DNA of 64,000 nucleotides from Alphaproteobacteria bacterium CG11_big_fil_rev_8_21_14_0_20_39_49 (lineage in GTDB: Bacteria > Pseudomonadota > Alphaproteobacteria > Rickettsiales > UBA6187): assembly GCA_002787635.1 (NCBI GenBank), contig PCXK01000007.1, positions 444,872 through 508,871 on the forward strand, in the 5' to 3' direction. The notes below the pieces were generated by a model that was not told the origin of the DNA, searched no databases, and was given only the letters and a program-made list of their open reading frames with translations. The position numbers and the translations under genes were made by a program. Shown piece after piece: positions 26,318 to 35,091 of the stretch (within the stretch, counting starts at the first letter, position 1; every line of letters starts with the position of its first letter).

Positions 26318-28384
26318 ATGTATGAAAAATTTACCAAATCTATATTTTTATTAACCGTTTTTATTGGTTCTTTTTTATTATTTCTCATACAACCGATGAT
26401 GGCTAAGAGCATTTTGCCTTTAGTCGGCGGTTCTCCCTCCGTCTGGATTAGTTCGGTAGCATTATTTCAGTGCTTGCTTTTAGCAGGATATGCATATTCT
26501 GCAATGGGCAGCGCTTGCTTATCTTCAAAAGAACAATCAGCCGTTCAGACTGTTTTAATTGTTGTATGTCTTGCAACCGTAATGCCCGTTAATCTGATTA
26601 CTCCGCAGAGCATTGAAAATATTAAACCGGAGCTATGGGTAATAATAACATTATCCCTATCGGTAGGTCTGCCTTATTTTATATTAGCTTCTAACTCAAC
26701 TTTAATACAAAGATGGTATCACAGCACCTTTAACAGTTCCCCTTATTATTTATTCGCAGTTAGCAATACGGGAAGCGTATTGGGACTTTTAAGTTATCCT
26801 TTTTTAATTGAATGGACGCTGATAATAGAAAAACAGATGGAATTATGGGGAACCGTCTTCAAACTATTTGCTATATTATCATTCCTTACATACTTTTACG
26901 TTTTTAAATCAAAGACCACGGTGAAAAAACATAAACAGGGTAAAAGTTTATCCAAAAAAAGTGCGTTTAACATTGTCATACTAGGCTTTATCCCGTCCTC
27001 TCTTTTCTTAAGTGCTACATTATTTATCTCTATAGACATTACACCTTTTCCTTTAATGTGGATTATTCCGCTTTTTATATATTTAGTAAGTTTTATAGTT
27101 GCATTCACAGAGCGTGGGAAAACTATTATTAATATCTCACAGCTTCTACACCCCGTTGCATTTTTTCTAATGATAGCTATTTCAATATTTTTCAAATATA
27201 CGATTTATGATAATGAATGGCATACGGCTAAAGTAACATTATTATTGATAGGTTTATTTATTATATGCCTCAGTTGCCACGGAAAGGTAGCCGATGAAAA
27301 ACCGAAGCCGGAATATCTGACTTCATATTATTTATGGCTTGCGGTAGGCGGGGCGTTTGGCGGCTTATCAAATATCATTGCTCCATATATTTTTGACAGC
27401 ATTGCAGAATACTATCTGGTAATTTTGTTATCTTTATATGCTATTTTAGACTTTAAAAAGAAAAACAAGAAAAAATACTTAAAAAAAGTACCTTTCAAAG
27501 GTGTATTGCCGGTTGTGATGATAACCATAACGTGTTTATCGACCGTATTATATTTTTACTTCGAGCAAAAACAGAACGACTACACATTGCTATTTAAAGA
27601 AAGGAATTTTTTTGGAATATCTAAAGTTTTCAAAGATAACGAGAATGACCTTATAGTTTACAAACACGGTAATATCGTACACGGTCTTCAAAAAGAAAAA
27701 AACGGAATTAGAGATACGGCACATACATATTATAGACCTGTTTTTAATATAGTAGACATACTACCGGATTTTTTTCATGAAAAACCATTCGGTTTAATAG
27801 GCTTGGGCGGGGGAATATTTGCATGTCTGGGGCAAAATGGTCAGCAACTTGATTTTTTTGAAATTGACCCGATAGTAATAAAGATAGCAAATAATCCTGA
27901 ATATTTTACATACACTCGCGATTGCAATACTCGTATAAACATAATTGAGGGAGATGGACGAATACAGATGGAGAAGCAGCCCGATGGAAAATACAGCATT
28001 ATTGTAGTTGATGCATTTTCGTCCGATGCTATTCCCACTCATTTAATAACTAAAGAAGCTATAGAAATATATTTACAAAAACTGGATCAAGAAAACGGGA
28101 TATTATTCATACATATTTCAAGCAGATACCTTGACTACAGAGGGGTTATAGCACGCATTGCCGAAGAAATAGATTCAAAAACCAGATATATACATTTCAT
28201 ATCCGGTTCTAACAATGAATATGACTACTCTTCTGACTGGATAATATTGACACCTAAAAATAGTAAATGGGACAGAGAGCTGCGTGGAGAAGCAAGGAGT
28301 ATTACTACGAAGGATTATCAAGCCGAATTATGGACAGATAACCACTCAAATATACTTTCTATAATCGGGCGTAACAAAATGTAA
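26318..28384 (+). CDS. Fused membrane (MFS-like) / spermidine synthase-like protein
   Basis: I take the ATG at 26318 (MYEKFTKSIFLL), which gives 688 residues. The in-frame TTG 33 nt upstream has no ribosome site. About 12 hydrophobic helices occupy residues 1-425. A Rossmann methyltransferase-fold domain like spermidine synthase follows (GLGGGIFACLG, FFEIDPIV, EGDGR, VVDAFSSDAIP). Polyamine-type aminopropyl transfer is not certain; many fused members are uncharacterised. It may move or modify a small metabolite at the membrane. It lies directly after the DUF692/DUF2063 pair. Confidence 0.85.
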   Translation: MYEKFTKSIFLLTVFIGSFLLFLIQPMMAKSILPLVGGSPSVWISSVALFQCLLLAGYAYSAMGSACLSSKEQSAVQTVLIVVCLATVMPVNLITPQSIENIKPELWVIITLSLSVGLPYFILASNSTLIQRWYHSTFNSSPYYLFAVSNTGSVLGLLSYPFLIEWTLIIEKQMELWGTVFKLFAILSFLTYFYVFKSKTTVKKHKQGKSLSKKSAFNIVILGFIPSSLFLSATLFISIDITPFPLMWIIPLFIYLVSFIVAFTERGKTIINISQLLHPVAFFLMIAISIFFKYTIYDNEWHTAKVTLLLIGLFIICLSCHGKVADEKPKPEYLTSYYLWLAVGGAFGGLSNIIAPYIFDSIAEYYLVILLSLYAILDFKKKNKKKYLKKVPFKGVLPVVMITITCLSTVLYFYFEQKQNDYTLLFKERNFFGISKVFKDNENDLIVYKHGNIVHGLQKEKNGIRDTAHTYYRPVFNIVDILPDFFHEKPFGLIGLGGGIFACLGQNGQQLDFFEIDPIVIKIANNPEYFTYTRDCNTRINIIEGDGRIQMEKQPDGKYSIIVVDAFSSDAIPTHLITKEAIEIYLQKLDQENGILFIHISSRYLDYRGVIARIAEEIDSKTRYIHFISGSNNEYDYSSDWIILTPKNSKWDRELRGEARSITTKDYQAELWTDNHSNILSIIGRNKM

Positions 28385-28386
28385 AA

Positions 28387-29937
28387 TTACTCCCACTCAA
28401 TAGTTCCGGGAGGTTTTGAAGTAATGTCATATACAACACGGTTAATGCCCTTAACCCTGTTGATTATACGGGTACTTACCTCGCCTAAGAACTTATGTGA
28501 AAAATCGTAATAATCAGCAGTCATGCCGTCAGTGGACGTAACCGCCCTTAATGCACACACATACTCATATGTTCTGGCATCACCCATAACACCTACCGTT
28601 TTTACAGGAAGAAGTACGGCAAAAGCCTGCCATATTTCATCATAAAGACCGGCTTCCCTAATAGCATCAATATATATTTTATCCGCTTCTTGCAGTATCT
28701 TTATTTTCTCCGGCGTTATTTCACTCGGAATCCTTATCGCAAGCCCCGGCCCGGGGAACGGGTGGCGACCTATCAGCTCTTTATCCATGCCAAGCTCTAA
28801 GCCAAGCTGCCTAACCTCGTCTTTGAAAAGCTCCCTTACAGGCTCAACCAGTTTCAGCTTCATATAATCAGGCAGTCCGCCGACATTATGATGTGATTTT
28901 ATAGTAACTGCCGCATCACCATGCACCGAAACAGATTCTATAACATCAGGATATAACGTACCTTGTGCCAAAAACTCCGCCCCGTCTACCTTAGCCGCTT
29001 CTTCTTCAAACACGTCAATAAAAGTATTTCCGATTATTTTCCTTTTTTTCTCAGGGTCATCAACACCTTTTATTCTATTATACAGAAGCTCTGATGCGTC
29101 AACCGACTTTATCGGGATATGAAATTTATTTTTAAACCTATCCTCAACTTCTTTACGCTCATCTTTTCTTAATATACCTAAGTCAACGAAAATACAGGTT
29201 AGCTGCTCGCCGATGGCTTTATGAATCAAAGCGGCAACAACACTTGAATCAACACCGCCACTAACACCGCATATAACTTTTTTATCACCGACTTGTTTAC
29301 GGATTTTTTCAACTTCCATATCAAGGAACGAAGACATGTTCCAACTATCGGAACAGCCTGCTATTTTATGTACGAAATTGCTTAACAGCCTTTTACCGTC
29401 CGGAGTATGAGTAACCTCAGGGTGGAACTGCACTGCATATATATTTTTATCATGATTCGCAATTGCCGCATATGGCGCACCTTCAGATTTGCCGATAACC
29501 CTAAACCCTTCCGGCAATACATCTACCCTATCACCATGACTCATCCAAACCTGATATTTATCTCCTTTTTTCCAGCAGCCTTCAAATAATGCCGAATCAT
29601 CTACGATTTCCACATAAGCACGCCCGAACTCCCTGTGTTCGGAACCCGTTACCTTTCCGCCTAACATGTTGCATATTAACTGCTGACCGTAACATATGCC
29701 TAAAATCGGAACGCCAAATTCAAATATCTCTTTTCCGATTCTCGGAGAATGACCGTCAGTGACCGAAGAAGGACCTCCCGACAAAATTATTGCTTTTGGA
29801 GAGAACGCCGCAAGGAACTCTTTTGTAGCTTTTTTATATGGGTGAATCTCACAATATACTTTTGCCTCACGAACCCTGCGTGCTATAAGTTGTGTTACCT
29901 GTGAGCCAAAATCGACAATTAGAATCTTTTTCTGCAT
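28387..29937 (-). CDS. guaA: GMP synthase (glutamine-hydrolysing)
   Basis: A complete 516-residue enzyme. The N-terminal class I amidotransferase has the nucleophile motif GICYGQQ near residue 80 and FHPEVTH. An ATP-pyrophosphatase domain with SGGVDSS near residue 225 and a dimerisation domain ending PPGTIEWE follow. It makes GMP from XMP, glutamine and ATP. The gene is convergent with the MFS-spermidine synthase gene, with a two-base gap. Confidence 0.98.
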   Translation of the reverse strand: MQKKILIVDFGSQVTQLIARRVREAKVYCEIHPYKKATKEFLAAFSPKAIILSGGPSSVTDGHSPRIGKEIFEFGVPILGICYGQQLICNMLGGKVTGSEHREFGRAYVEIVDDSALFEGCWKKGDKYQVWMSHGDRVDVLPEGFRVIGKSEGAPYAAIANHDKNIYAVQFHPEVTHTPDGKRLLSNFVHKIAGCSDSWNMSSFLDMEVEKIRKQVGDKKVICGVSGGVDSSVVAALIHKAIGEQLTCIFVDLGILRKDERKEVEDRFKNKFHIPIKSVDASELLYNRIKGVDDPEKKRKIIGNTFIDVFEEEAAKVDGAEFLAQGTLYPDVIESVSVHGDAAVTIKSHHNVGGLPDYMKLKLVEPVRELFKDEVRQLGLELGMDKELIGRHPFPGPGLAIRIPSEITPEKIKILQEADKIYIDAIREAGLYDEIWQAFAVLLPVKTVGVMGDARTYEYVCALRAVTSTDGMTADYYDFSHKFLGEVSTRIINRVKGINRVVYDITSKPPGTIEWE

Positions 29938-30027
29938 TTTCCCTAATAATATAGTTAATTATTATTGGAAGGCTTATATAGTAAAGTGATAAAATAGTAA
30001 AATAGATTATTTATCTTAAAAGCAAGC

Positions 30028-30768
30028 CTAATTATCGAAGGTATTTCTTTTTAAGCTATAGAAAACCGAACAACGGTCATCTTCGTCATCAAATTTATAT
30101 TTTACATCATCTAGGTTATCAATTTTATTGGTAAAATTTTTATTTGAAGTTACACATTCACCGTCTTTTGTTGAAAAGGTAATAAGTTTTCCGGTGTAAG
30201 GTCTGTAGTCATCTATTTTTTTATCTATGAAATATGCATCAACGGCTTTTATCCTGTGATCGGAATAGCCCTCCGATTCAATTCCGGAGAAGAACATACC
30301 TATACTTTCAGGATAATTTCCCCATAGATTATCAGTGTAGAACCAGTACGTAGTTAAATTCCTGTATGGGCTTTTGGGTGTATTTACACCGATTTTTGTT
30401 CCTCTTGTACCGCTACCGCTGAACCTTCCGTCAATGTAGCCTGCAAGCGACAAATGCTGGAATGCAAGATAGCTTTCAGGCTCATTGATTGTATTATACC
30501 CGATTTTTGAATTACCGTCCCCATTTGAAGTTTTTTCACGCCATACCTGAGTGGCTTCCGGCATATCGCCCGGATAATAATCATATTTTTGCCTGAACGT
30601 ACTTACTGCAAAATCATATCGGTGAAAATCTTCAATAACAGCATTTAGCTTTGCACGGCTATATAAACTTGAACCGGAGTAAAAAGCGGAAATAAGAACA
30701 CCTATAACCACAATACATGTGATTAATTCGGCTAAAGTAAGTCCTGAGCATTTTTTTCCATTAAACAT
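30028..30768 (-). CDS. Type IV pilin/pseudopilin-like protein
   Basis: A 246-residue protein. A short positive leader of eight residues precedes the prepilin peptidase motif G|LTLAEL, with the usual acidic residue five positions after the cleavage site. A hydrophobic helix to about residue 30 and a globular domain (TFRQKYDYYPGDMPEA) follow. The last motif is common in alphaproteobacterial prepilin-like proteins. It would assemble in or be anchored to the inner membrane by its N-terminal helix. No pilus assembly genes (ATPase, platform) are in the window, so it stands alone. Its role (competence, secretion or adhesion) is open. Confidence 0.82.
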   Translation of the reverse strand: MFNGKKCSGLTLAELITCIVVIGVLISAFYSGSSLYSRAKLNAVIEDFHRYDFAVSTFRQKYDYYPGDMPEATQVWREKTSNGDGNSKIGYNTINEPESYLAFQHLSLAGYIDGRFSGSGTRGTKIGVNTPKSPYRNLTTYWFYTDNLWGNYPESIGMFFSGIESEGYSDHRIKAVDAYFIDKKIDDYRPYTGKLITFSTKDGECVTSNKNFTNKIDNLDDVKYKFDDEDDRCSVFYSLKRNTFDN

Positions 30769-30986
30769 AACTAAAATATTACGCTTAATCTATTAAAAAA
30801 CGGTTAATAAAAAATGTCTTTTTATCTTGCTACAAAAGATATTTTTTATTTTTTTCAATAATTTGATGTAATATAAAAAAACCTTCGCCTATGTTCTCAA
30901 AAGAATTGGCAGTGTCACTTTTCTTCTGCACTTTTGCTTCCATTTAGTGTTAGGATAGAAATCAGCAGAGCCTCCCTAAAAATCCG

Positions 30987-31409
30987 TCATTTATTTTCTT
31001 CTTTGCAAGGAAATGCTATTTTATCTAAGAAGTAATATACCGCTCCACTGATGGCACCTGTTAACAGTAAGTGTAATGCTACACTACTTTTGTCGGTTAA
31101 AATTAAGACTATTAGGTAAATAAAAAATGGAGAACAAACTCCCCCAAGAATGTATTGATATATGTTTTTTTGTATAGAAGAGCTAATAATTATTAACGCT
31201 ATTAAATACGGCACCAATGTGAATAGCATTGTAAATACTACAATAAAAACAGACGAAAGGATTACGCTTTTTATATCAAAGGAAAAATTTTGTTGATAAA
31301 CAAAACTTTCTAATGATATAAGAAAATTGAAAATAAATATTGCTATATAATTTATCAAAACAAATAAAACAATGTGTTTAACATAGTTTTTTTGTCGAAC
31401 ATCATGCAT
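30987..31409 (-). CDS. Small hypothetical membrane protein
   Basis: 140 residues from the ATG at 31409, which has GGAG nine bases upstream. The longer frame to 31442 has no better site. Four hydrophobic helices (about 12-30, 45-67, 75-95, 100-130) and a short charged C-terminus are visible. It is very rich in I, F and V, with no family motif recognised. It stands apart from both neighbours (124 bp to the DUF1338 gene). The gap 30769-30986 holds nothing I can name. Confidence 0.6.
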   Translation of the reverse strand: MHDVRQKNYVKHIVLFVLINYIAIFIFNFLISLESFVYQQNFSFDIKSVILSSVFIVVFTMLFTLVPYLIALIIISSSIQKNIYQYILGGVCSPFFIYLIVLILTDKSSVALHLLLTGAISGAVYYFLDKIAFPCKEENK

Positions 31410-31533
31410 TTTACTAACTCCGCTTTCAAAAAACACTACCAACCAATCAAATAAACCTTAGCTAAAACAATAAAATCTGTTCAATCCTACATCAAGCAAA
31501 ACAATACACCCACCCATGAAAACCCTTCATTTC

Positions 31534-32898
31534 TTATTGTATTTTAATTGCTCGGATATATTTTATTCCTAATTTTTTAGCCGTCTCCGACACAGATTCA
31601 CTTTCCACCTTTGCATAAAGTTCATAAGGGTCAAATACTTTTGTACCTATGTCCTTCTCAAAACTTTCCTTACTGCCTTTGGTTTCTTCAGAATCGATAA
31701 ACCCGCCCTCTTTAGTATTAGACTTAAATATCCCTGCGGCACTAACAGGCAGGAAGTCCTGATATAAAACCCCTTTATATCCGACAGCACCTTTAGCTAC
31801 CGCATCATTCCAATCTTTAGGTTTTTCACCTTTATAATCTTTATTCGGGAAATATTTAAAATACGCCAATTCTTGCCTTCGGTATTCTTCCTTAGTTTTA
31901 GGAAATTTACTGAAGTTCCTTTGCAGCACCTCCTGATATTTTTCATCTTTATCTGAAACTTCTTTCATAGTTGCCTGTAAAGCTTCATCATATAATGCCC
32001 GTCCTTTCGGAGTTAAGGCAATTCCGTCTTTTGTTTCATATTCACCGAAACGCGCCCTATGCAACCCTTCTTCATATCCTCCCTTGCCATCGGGAAATTT
32101 ATATTTTTCCTCCTGTGCTACTATTGACACCTGCCTTAAAAACGGCGGAACTTCCATTTTCGGAGGACCTTGTACGGCAGGAATAGTTTCCATTGCGTTT
32201 TCCTGCAATCTTTTATGAAGAATATCAATATCATGCACTTTAAGGGTCATATGGTTTAAATGCGGTTTTTGGAATGAAACGGCATCTGCCATAACGCTGT
32301 TTGCTTTGAGTAATTTTTCGTAATCACTTTTAGACACAACGGCTTCTTCCTCACGGCGGAAGGTTTTTATAGCTTCGGCAACAAAGATATCCGCCTGTTT
32401 ATCGGTTAAACTGCCTTGTGATTTATTTATATCTATCATCTTTTTTGCACCATCGGAGAGTATATCACGCCTAGCAATGGCAGAATCAACTATAGGCAAT
32501 AGCTCTTTTGGCACTGCCTCTTTAATTAAAAGTGAGGCAAAAACCCTGAACCTGTTTTCTTTTAGCCCGTCTTCGCTAACATCACGAAAGGCAGTTGAGT
32601 GTATCGGCAGCTTTGCAGCTTCGTGTAAGTTATAATAACCTACAGGTTTCATGCCCATTACATTGAACAGGGCTACTATTTGACGGAATTCCTGCTTTGA
32701 TGCCACCCTGATTGCACCGTGATGCTCTTCTGCCAACGGTTCATCTGTCACTATGTTATGTTCCTGCCGATATTCTAAGTTAATCTCCCTTACAATCGGA
32801 AGCGTCTTAGAATAAGCCTCGACTTCATTAGAGAACATTTGGGACAAACTTTTTTCAAATCTCGCCCTTATAGTAGCCGGTCTAAGGAAATTTTTCAT
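31534..32898 (-). CDS. DUF1338 2-oxoadipate dioxygenase/decarboxylase (HglS-like)
   Basis: A 454-residue VOC-fold protein starting at the ATG at 32898, preceded by an AGGT site. The first iron ligand is in HHGAIR (His60, Arg64), the second in HLNHMTLKVHD, and the third is the Glu of RFGEYETKDG. Known HglS proteins convert 2-oxoadipate to 2-hydroxyglutarate in lysine breakdown. The length fits the family. No other lysine-degradation gene is nearby, so the substrate is inferred from the family only. Confidence 0.88.
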   Translation of the reverse strand: MKNFLRPATIRARFEKSLSQMFSNEVEAYSKTLPIVREINLEYRQEHNIVTDEPLAEEHHGAIRVASKQEFRQIVALFNVMGMKPVGYYNLHEAAKLPIHSTAFRDVSEDGLKENRFRVFASLLIKEAVPKELLPIVDSAIARRDILSDGAKKMIDINKSQGSLTDKQADIFVAEAIKTFRREEEAVVSKSDYEKLLKANSVMADAVSFQKPHLNHMTLKVHDIDILHKRLQENAMETIPAVQGPPKMEVPPFLRQVSIVAQEEKYKFPDGKGGYEEGLHRARFGEYETKDGIALTPKGRALYDEALQATMKEVSDKDEKYQEVLQRNFSKFPKTKEEYRRQELAYFKYFPNKDYKGEKPKDWNDAVAKGAVGYKGVLYQDFLPVSAAGIFKSNTKEGGFIDSEETKGSKESFEKDIGTKVFDPYELYAKVESESVSETAKKLGIKYIRAIKIQ

Positions 32899-32949
32899 AT
32901 ACACTACCTGATGATTTTATTTCACTGTTATTTCTATAGTGATTTAAAA

Positions 32950-33069
32950 TAACTTCCGTATCCACAAGCTGTCATCCCCCGAATTTTCTTAGAAAATTAT
33001 AGGGGGATCTTGTACTATTTATAAAAGATACCGCACGCAGGCAAGGATGACATTAATAGGCGGAAGTTA
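32950..33069. repeat. Palindromic intergenic element, TGTCATCCCCC type
   Basis: Outer inverted ends TAACTTCCG (32950-32958) and CGGAAGTTA (33061-33069) frame an inner part from TGTCATCCCCC (32970) to GGATGACA (33052). The inner hairpin at 32970-33006 is nearly the same as the reverse complement of the element at 62725-62767. No gene is present in this stretch. Confidence 0.8.
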
Positions 33070-33173
33070 ATTTAAAGGACTATAGCAAGAATATCTGCAA
33101 AATAAAATAATTATTAATGTAAGTTAACTGTTGAAAAAATTAACTACAACGTGCTATAACCGCAAACTCATAA

Positions 33174-33213
33174 GACTCCGTAGCTCAGCAGGATAGAGCA
33201 ACAGATTCCTAAT
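33174..33213 (+). pseudogene. tRNA-Arg (CCU) 5' half, orphan
   Basis: 40 nt identical to the first 40 nt of the intact tRNA-Arg at 33325. It breaks off in the anticodon loop after TTCCTAAT and continues with unrelated DNA. It cannot fold as a tRNA. Its missing 3' half lies at 34955-34997, beyond the inserted element. Confidence 0.85.
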
Positions 33214-33324
33214 ATTAGGACTCATTCTACTCTGTACTACGATGGGCAGGAAATGATATAAGATATTTTAGTTGGTTGACCTTATATTAGAATTGAAGAT
33301 AACTAACTGATATATAAAGACAAT

Positions 33325-33401
33325 GACTCCGTAGCTCAGCAGGATAGAGCAACAGATTCCTAATCTGTAGGTCGGTGGTTCGAATCCACTCGGGGTCACC
33401 A
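33325..33401 (+). tRNA. tRNA-Arg (CCU), CCA encoded
   Basis: A 77-nt cloverleaf with acceptor GACTCCG/CGGGGTC, anticodon loop TTCCTAA (CCU), T arm GGTGGTTCGAATCCACT and encoded CCA. It is the only intact copy of three related tracts in this stretch and probably the one that supplies the tRNA. Confidence 0.95.
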
Positions 33402-33439
33402 TTTTTTAGCCCGAGGTACCACATAGGTACCAGATGAAA

Positions 33440-33928
33440 CTAGCTCATTAATCTAAACCAGTCACCCAATGTCATGTGAAGACGCACGACTTCATCTTCC
33501 CTAAGGTACCCACAATGTGCGATTGGCCCTCTAAGCATATTTAGTCTAGACATTACCGCTCGTACGGCGTCCTTGTCCCTAAACATATCACCAAATATAT
33601 CCCAATTTGCTATTATTATAACACCAAGCTCTCCAAAATCTGTATAGTCAAGCAGTTCATACGATCTAGGCGTAGTGCCGCTACTGACTTCTTTTTTATG
33701 TCTTTTCTCAGCTTCAACTTTAATATTCTCTGGTATTTTATCTTCCCACCATTGATCTCCTAGTTCCTTAAGGCGCTGACTAATGAGCAGCCTTATTGAT
33801 CGTTCATTCTTGTAGTCGGCGAGGGATTTAACCGTGACACCTAAATATGCGGCTGCCTGTTTCGATGTTAAATACCCACCTGATAAGATAATTTCTTCCA
33901 CTTCTTTGAAATTCAGTTTATTATTCAT
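33440..33928 (-). CDS. HTH / Swt1-like HEPN-domain protein
   Basis: A 162-residue protein. A helix-turn-helix lies at about 18-40 (LTSKQAAAYLGVTVKSL), then a charged linker. The C-terminal helical domain (DYTDFGELGVIIIANWDIF, then RLNMLRGPIAHCGYL) carries R-x4-H (RGPIAH), the catalytic signature of HEPN RNases, in the style of Swt1-type HEPN. HEPN proteins are common RNases in toxin-antitoxin and abortive phage defence. The fused HTH suggests self-regulation. It lies inside the tRNA-Arg element. Activity is inferred from the motif. Confidence 0.7.
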   Translation of the reverse strand: MNNKLNFKEVEEIILSGGYLTSKQAAAYLGVTVKSLADYKNERSIRLLISQRLKELGDQWWEDKIPENIKVEAEKRHKKEVSSGTTPRSYELLDYTDFGELGVIIIANWDIFGDMFRDKDAVRAVMSRLNMLRGPIAHCGYLREDEVVRLHMTLGDWFRLMS

Positions 33929-34005
33929 GCCGCTGAATTTAAGAAAGATTCTGGGAAATCTAAATGAAAAGCTTGGGGCGGAGGTAGTTATTAAAATTTA
34001 AATAA

Positions 34006-34455
34006 TTACCAAGTTGGATATAAAGTTTTTTCTTCCTCGGTGCCATTTTCATTGCTCCAATTGAGTTTGACAGCAAGTTTTTTCTTTGATCCCATATGTG
34101 GAAAGGATATCAGCTCCAGTGATTGTCCATACTCCAGAAGCTCTAAAGGAAATTTAGAATTTATATCATCCTTTGCTATAAGATCATTTCCTTCTGGGAA
34201 ATCAATATTAATATTGAGAGCTTTGCCTTTACCTTTGTTGAATATTTTTAGTCTATGTGATTTATTGCCTACTTTAGTAAAATTGGCTCCTAAATCAGCT
34301 TTGTCGCTTACTAGACTTTCACGTTTTTCTTTATCAATCATCAAAAGGTTAAGCTGATTCTGTATGCTTGAAAACTTTTGAGATTTATAAGTTGCGTATA
34401 TTGAGAACAACAAAGCAAATAATGCTATATAATCACTGCTATCTAAGTTTAACAA
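34006..34455 (-). CDS. Small membrane-anchored hypothetical protein
   Basis: A 149-residue protein with one N-terminal hydrophobic helix (about 7-24, YIALFALLFSIYAT). A short coiled region and a beta-rich domain (KSHRLKIFNKGKGKALNINID) resembling Ig-like folds follow. No family is recognised. It begins immediately after the zinc-ribbon gene (no gap), so the two are almost certainly translated from one message. Such anchored partners are common in small defence cassettes, but no function is shown here. Confidence 0.65.
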   Translation of the reverse strand: MLNLDSSDYIALFALLFSIYATYKSQKFSSIQNQLNLLMIDKEKRESLVSDKADLGANFTKVGNKSHRLKIFNKGKGKALNINIDFPEGNDLIAKDDINSKFPLELLEYGQSLELISFPHMGSKKKLAVKLNWSNENGTEEEKTLYPTW

Positions 34456-34725
34456 TTATTTTACCTTAATGAATTTATTGCCTTTAAACATGTTCTTCAT
34501 CTGCTTCTGAAGGTCCTCAAAAACTTCCTGACTTATTTCTTCAGCATGGGCACTAATATTTTCACTATTCCCTTCAACAAGATCATCTTTACTAAGCTCT
34601 ATATTGCATGACAGGCATTTAATGCTTTTTGCGCTATCATAATCCTCATCGTCATACTCAAATTGAGTGCCACCACATGTAGGGCAATTCAATTCTATTG
34701 AACGATCATAATCTTTTGTAATCAT
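34456..34725 (-). CDS. Small zinc-ribbon protein
   Basis: An 89-residue protein with two CxxC knuckles (CPTCGG and CLSCNI) 21 residues apart, framing an acidic loop. It is a classic zinc ribbon, followed by an acidic helical tail and a basic end. It could bind nucleic acid or a protein partner. It is the first gene of the two-gene unit with the membrane-anchored protein inside the tRNA-Arg element. Confidence 0.7.
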   Translation of the reverse strand: MITKDYDRSIELNCPTCGGTQFEYDDEDYDSAKSIKCLSCNIELSKDDLVEGNSENISAHAEEISQEVFEDLQKQMKNMFKGNKFIKVK

Positions 34726-35091
34726 ACCAGAATCCGTTAATAATAAATTGTAGCCTATTATAAAGGAATTTGCTTTATAAGCAAACTAGGTTTATCTAGA
34801 AAAAGTACCACGGAGGTACCAACCAAAATACAACTCCAGCGTGTACAATCGTAGATGGTCGTAGCGTAACAATGAAATAACCGTTTGAGATGTAGTGGAC
34901 TATCGTAAAAGAACGTAGTAAGATTCGAACTATCGTACCTAAGATCATGGTTTTTTCCTAATCTGTAGGTCGGTGGTTCGAATCCACTCGGGGTCACCAT
35001 TTTTTAGCCCGAGGTACCAAATAGGTACCAGATGGAGATTACTCTTTTGGATTTAATTGTAAGGCTTAGAGCGGGCTATTGTTTGGGGGTG

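Larger units (their letters stand above)
33357..35034. mobile_element. Small element bounded by an 80-bp direct repeat of tRNA-Arg 3' part
   Basis: 33357-33436 and 34955-35034 are 80-bp direct repeats with a single mismatch. They run from the tRNA anticodon loop to 35 bp past the gene. Between them lie three minus-strand genes (HEPN-like, membrane, zinc ribbon). No integrase is present, so movement would need a recombinase from elsewhere. The 34760-34954 stretch has no gene but repeats short TCGTA and GGTACC words that could be recombinase sites. Confidence 0.8.

Noticed and set aside
34758-35000. 80-residue open frame on the minus strand
   Set aside because: It reads through the antisense of the tRNA-Arg 3' half and repeat DNA; its first residues are the reverse translation of the tRNA, and no ribosome site or family is seen.
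33357-35034. CRISPR array
   Set aside because: There are only two long repeats, 1.6 kb apart with genes between them; no regularly spaced short repeats occur anywhere in the window.
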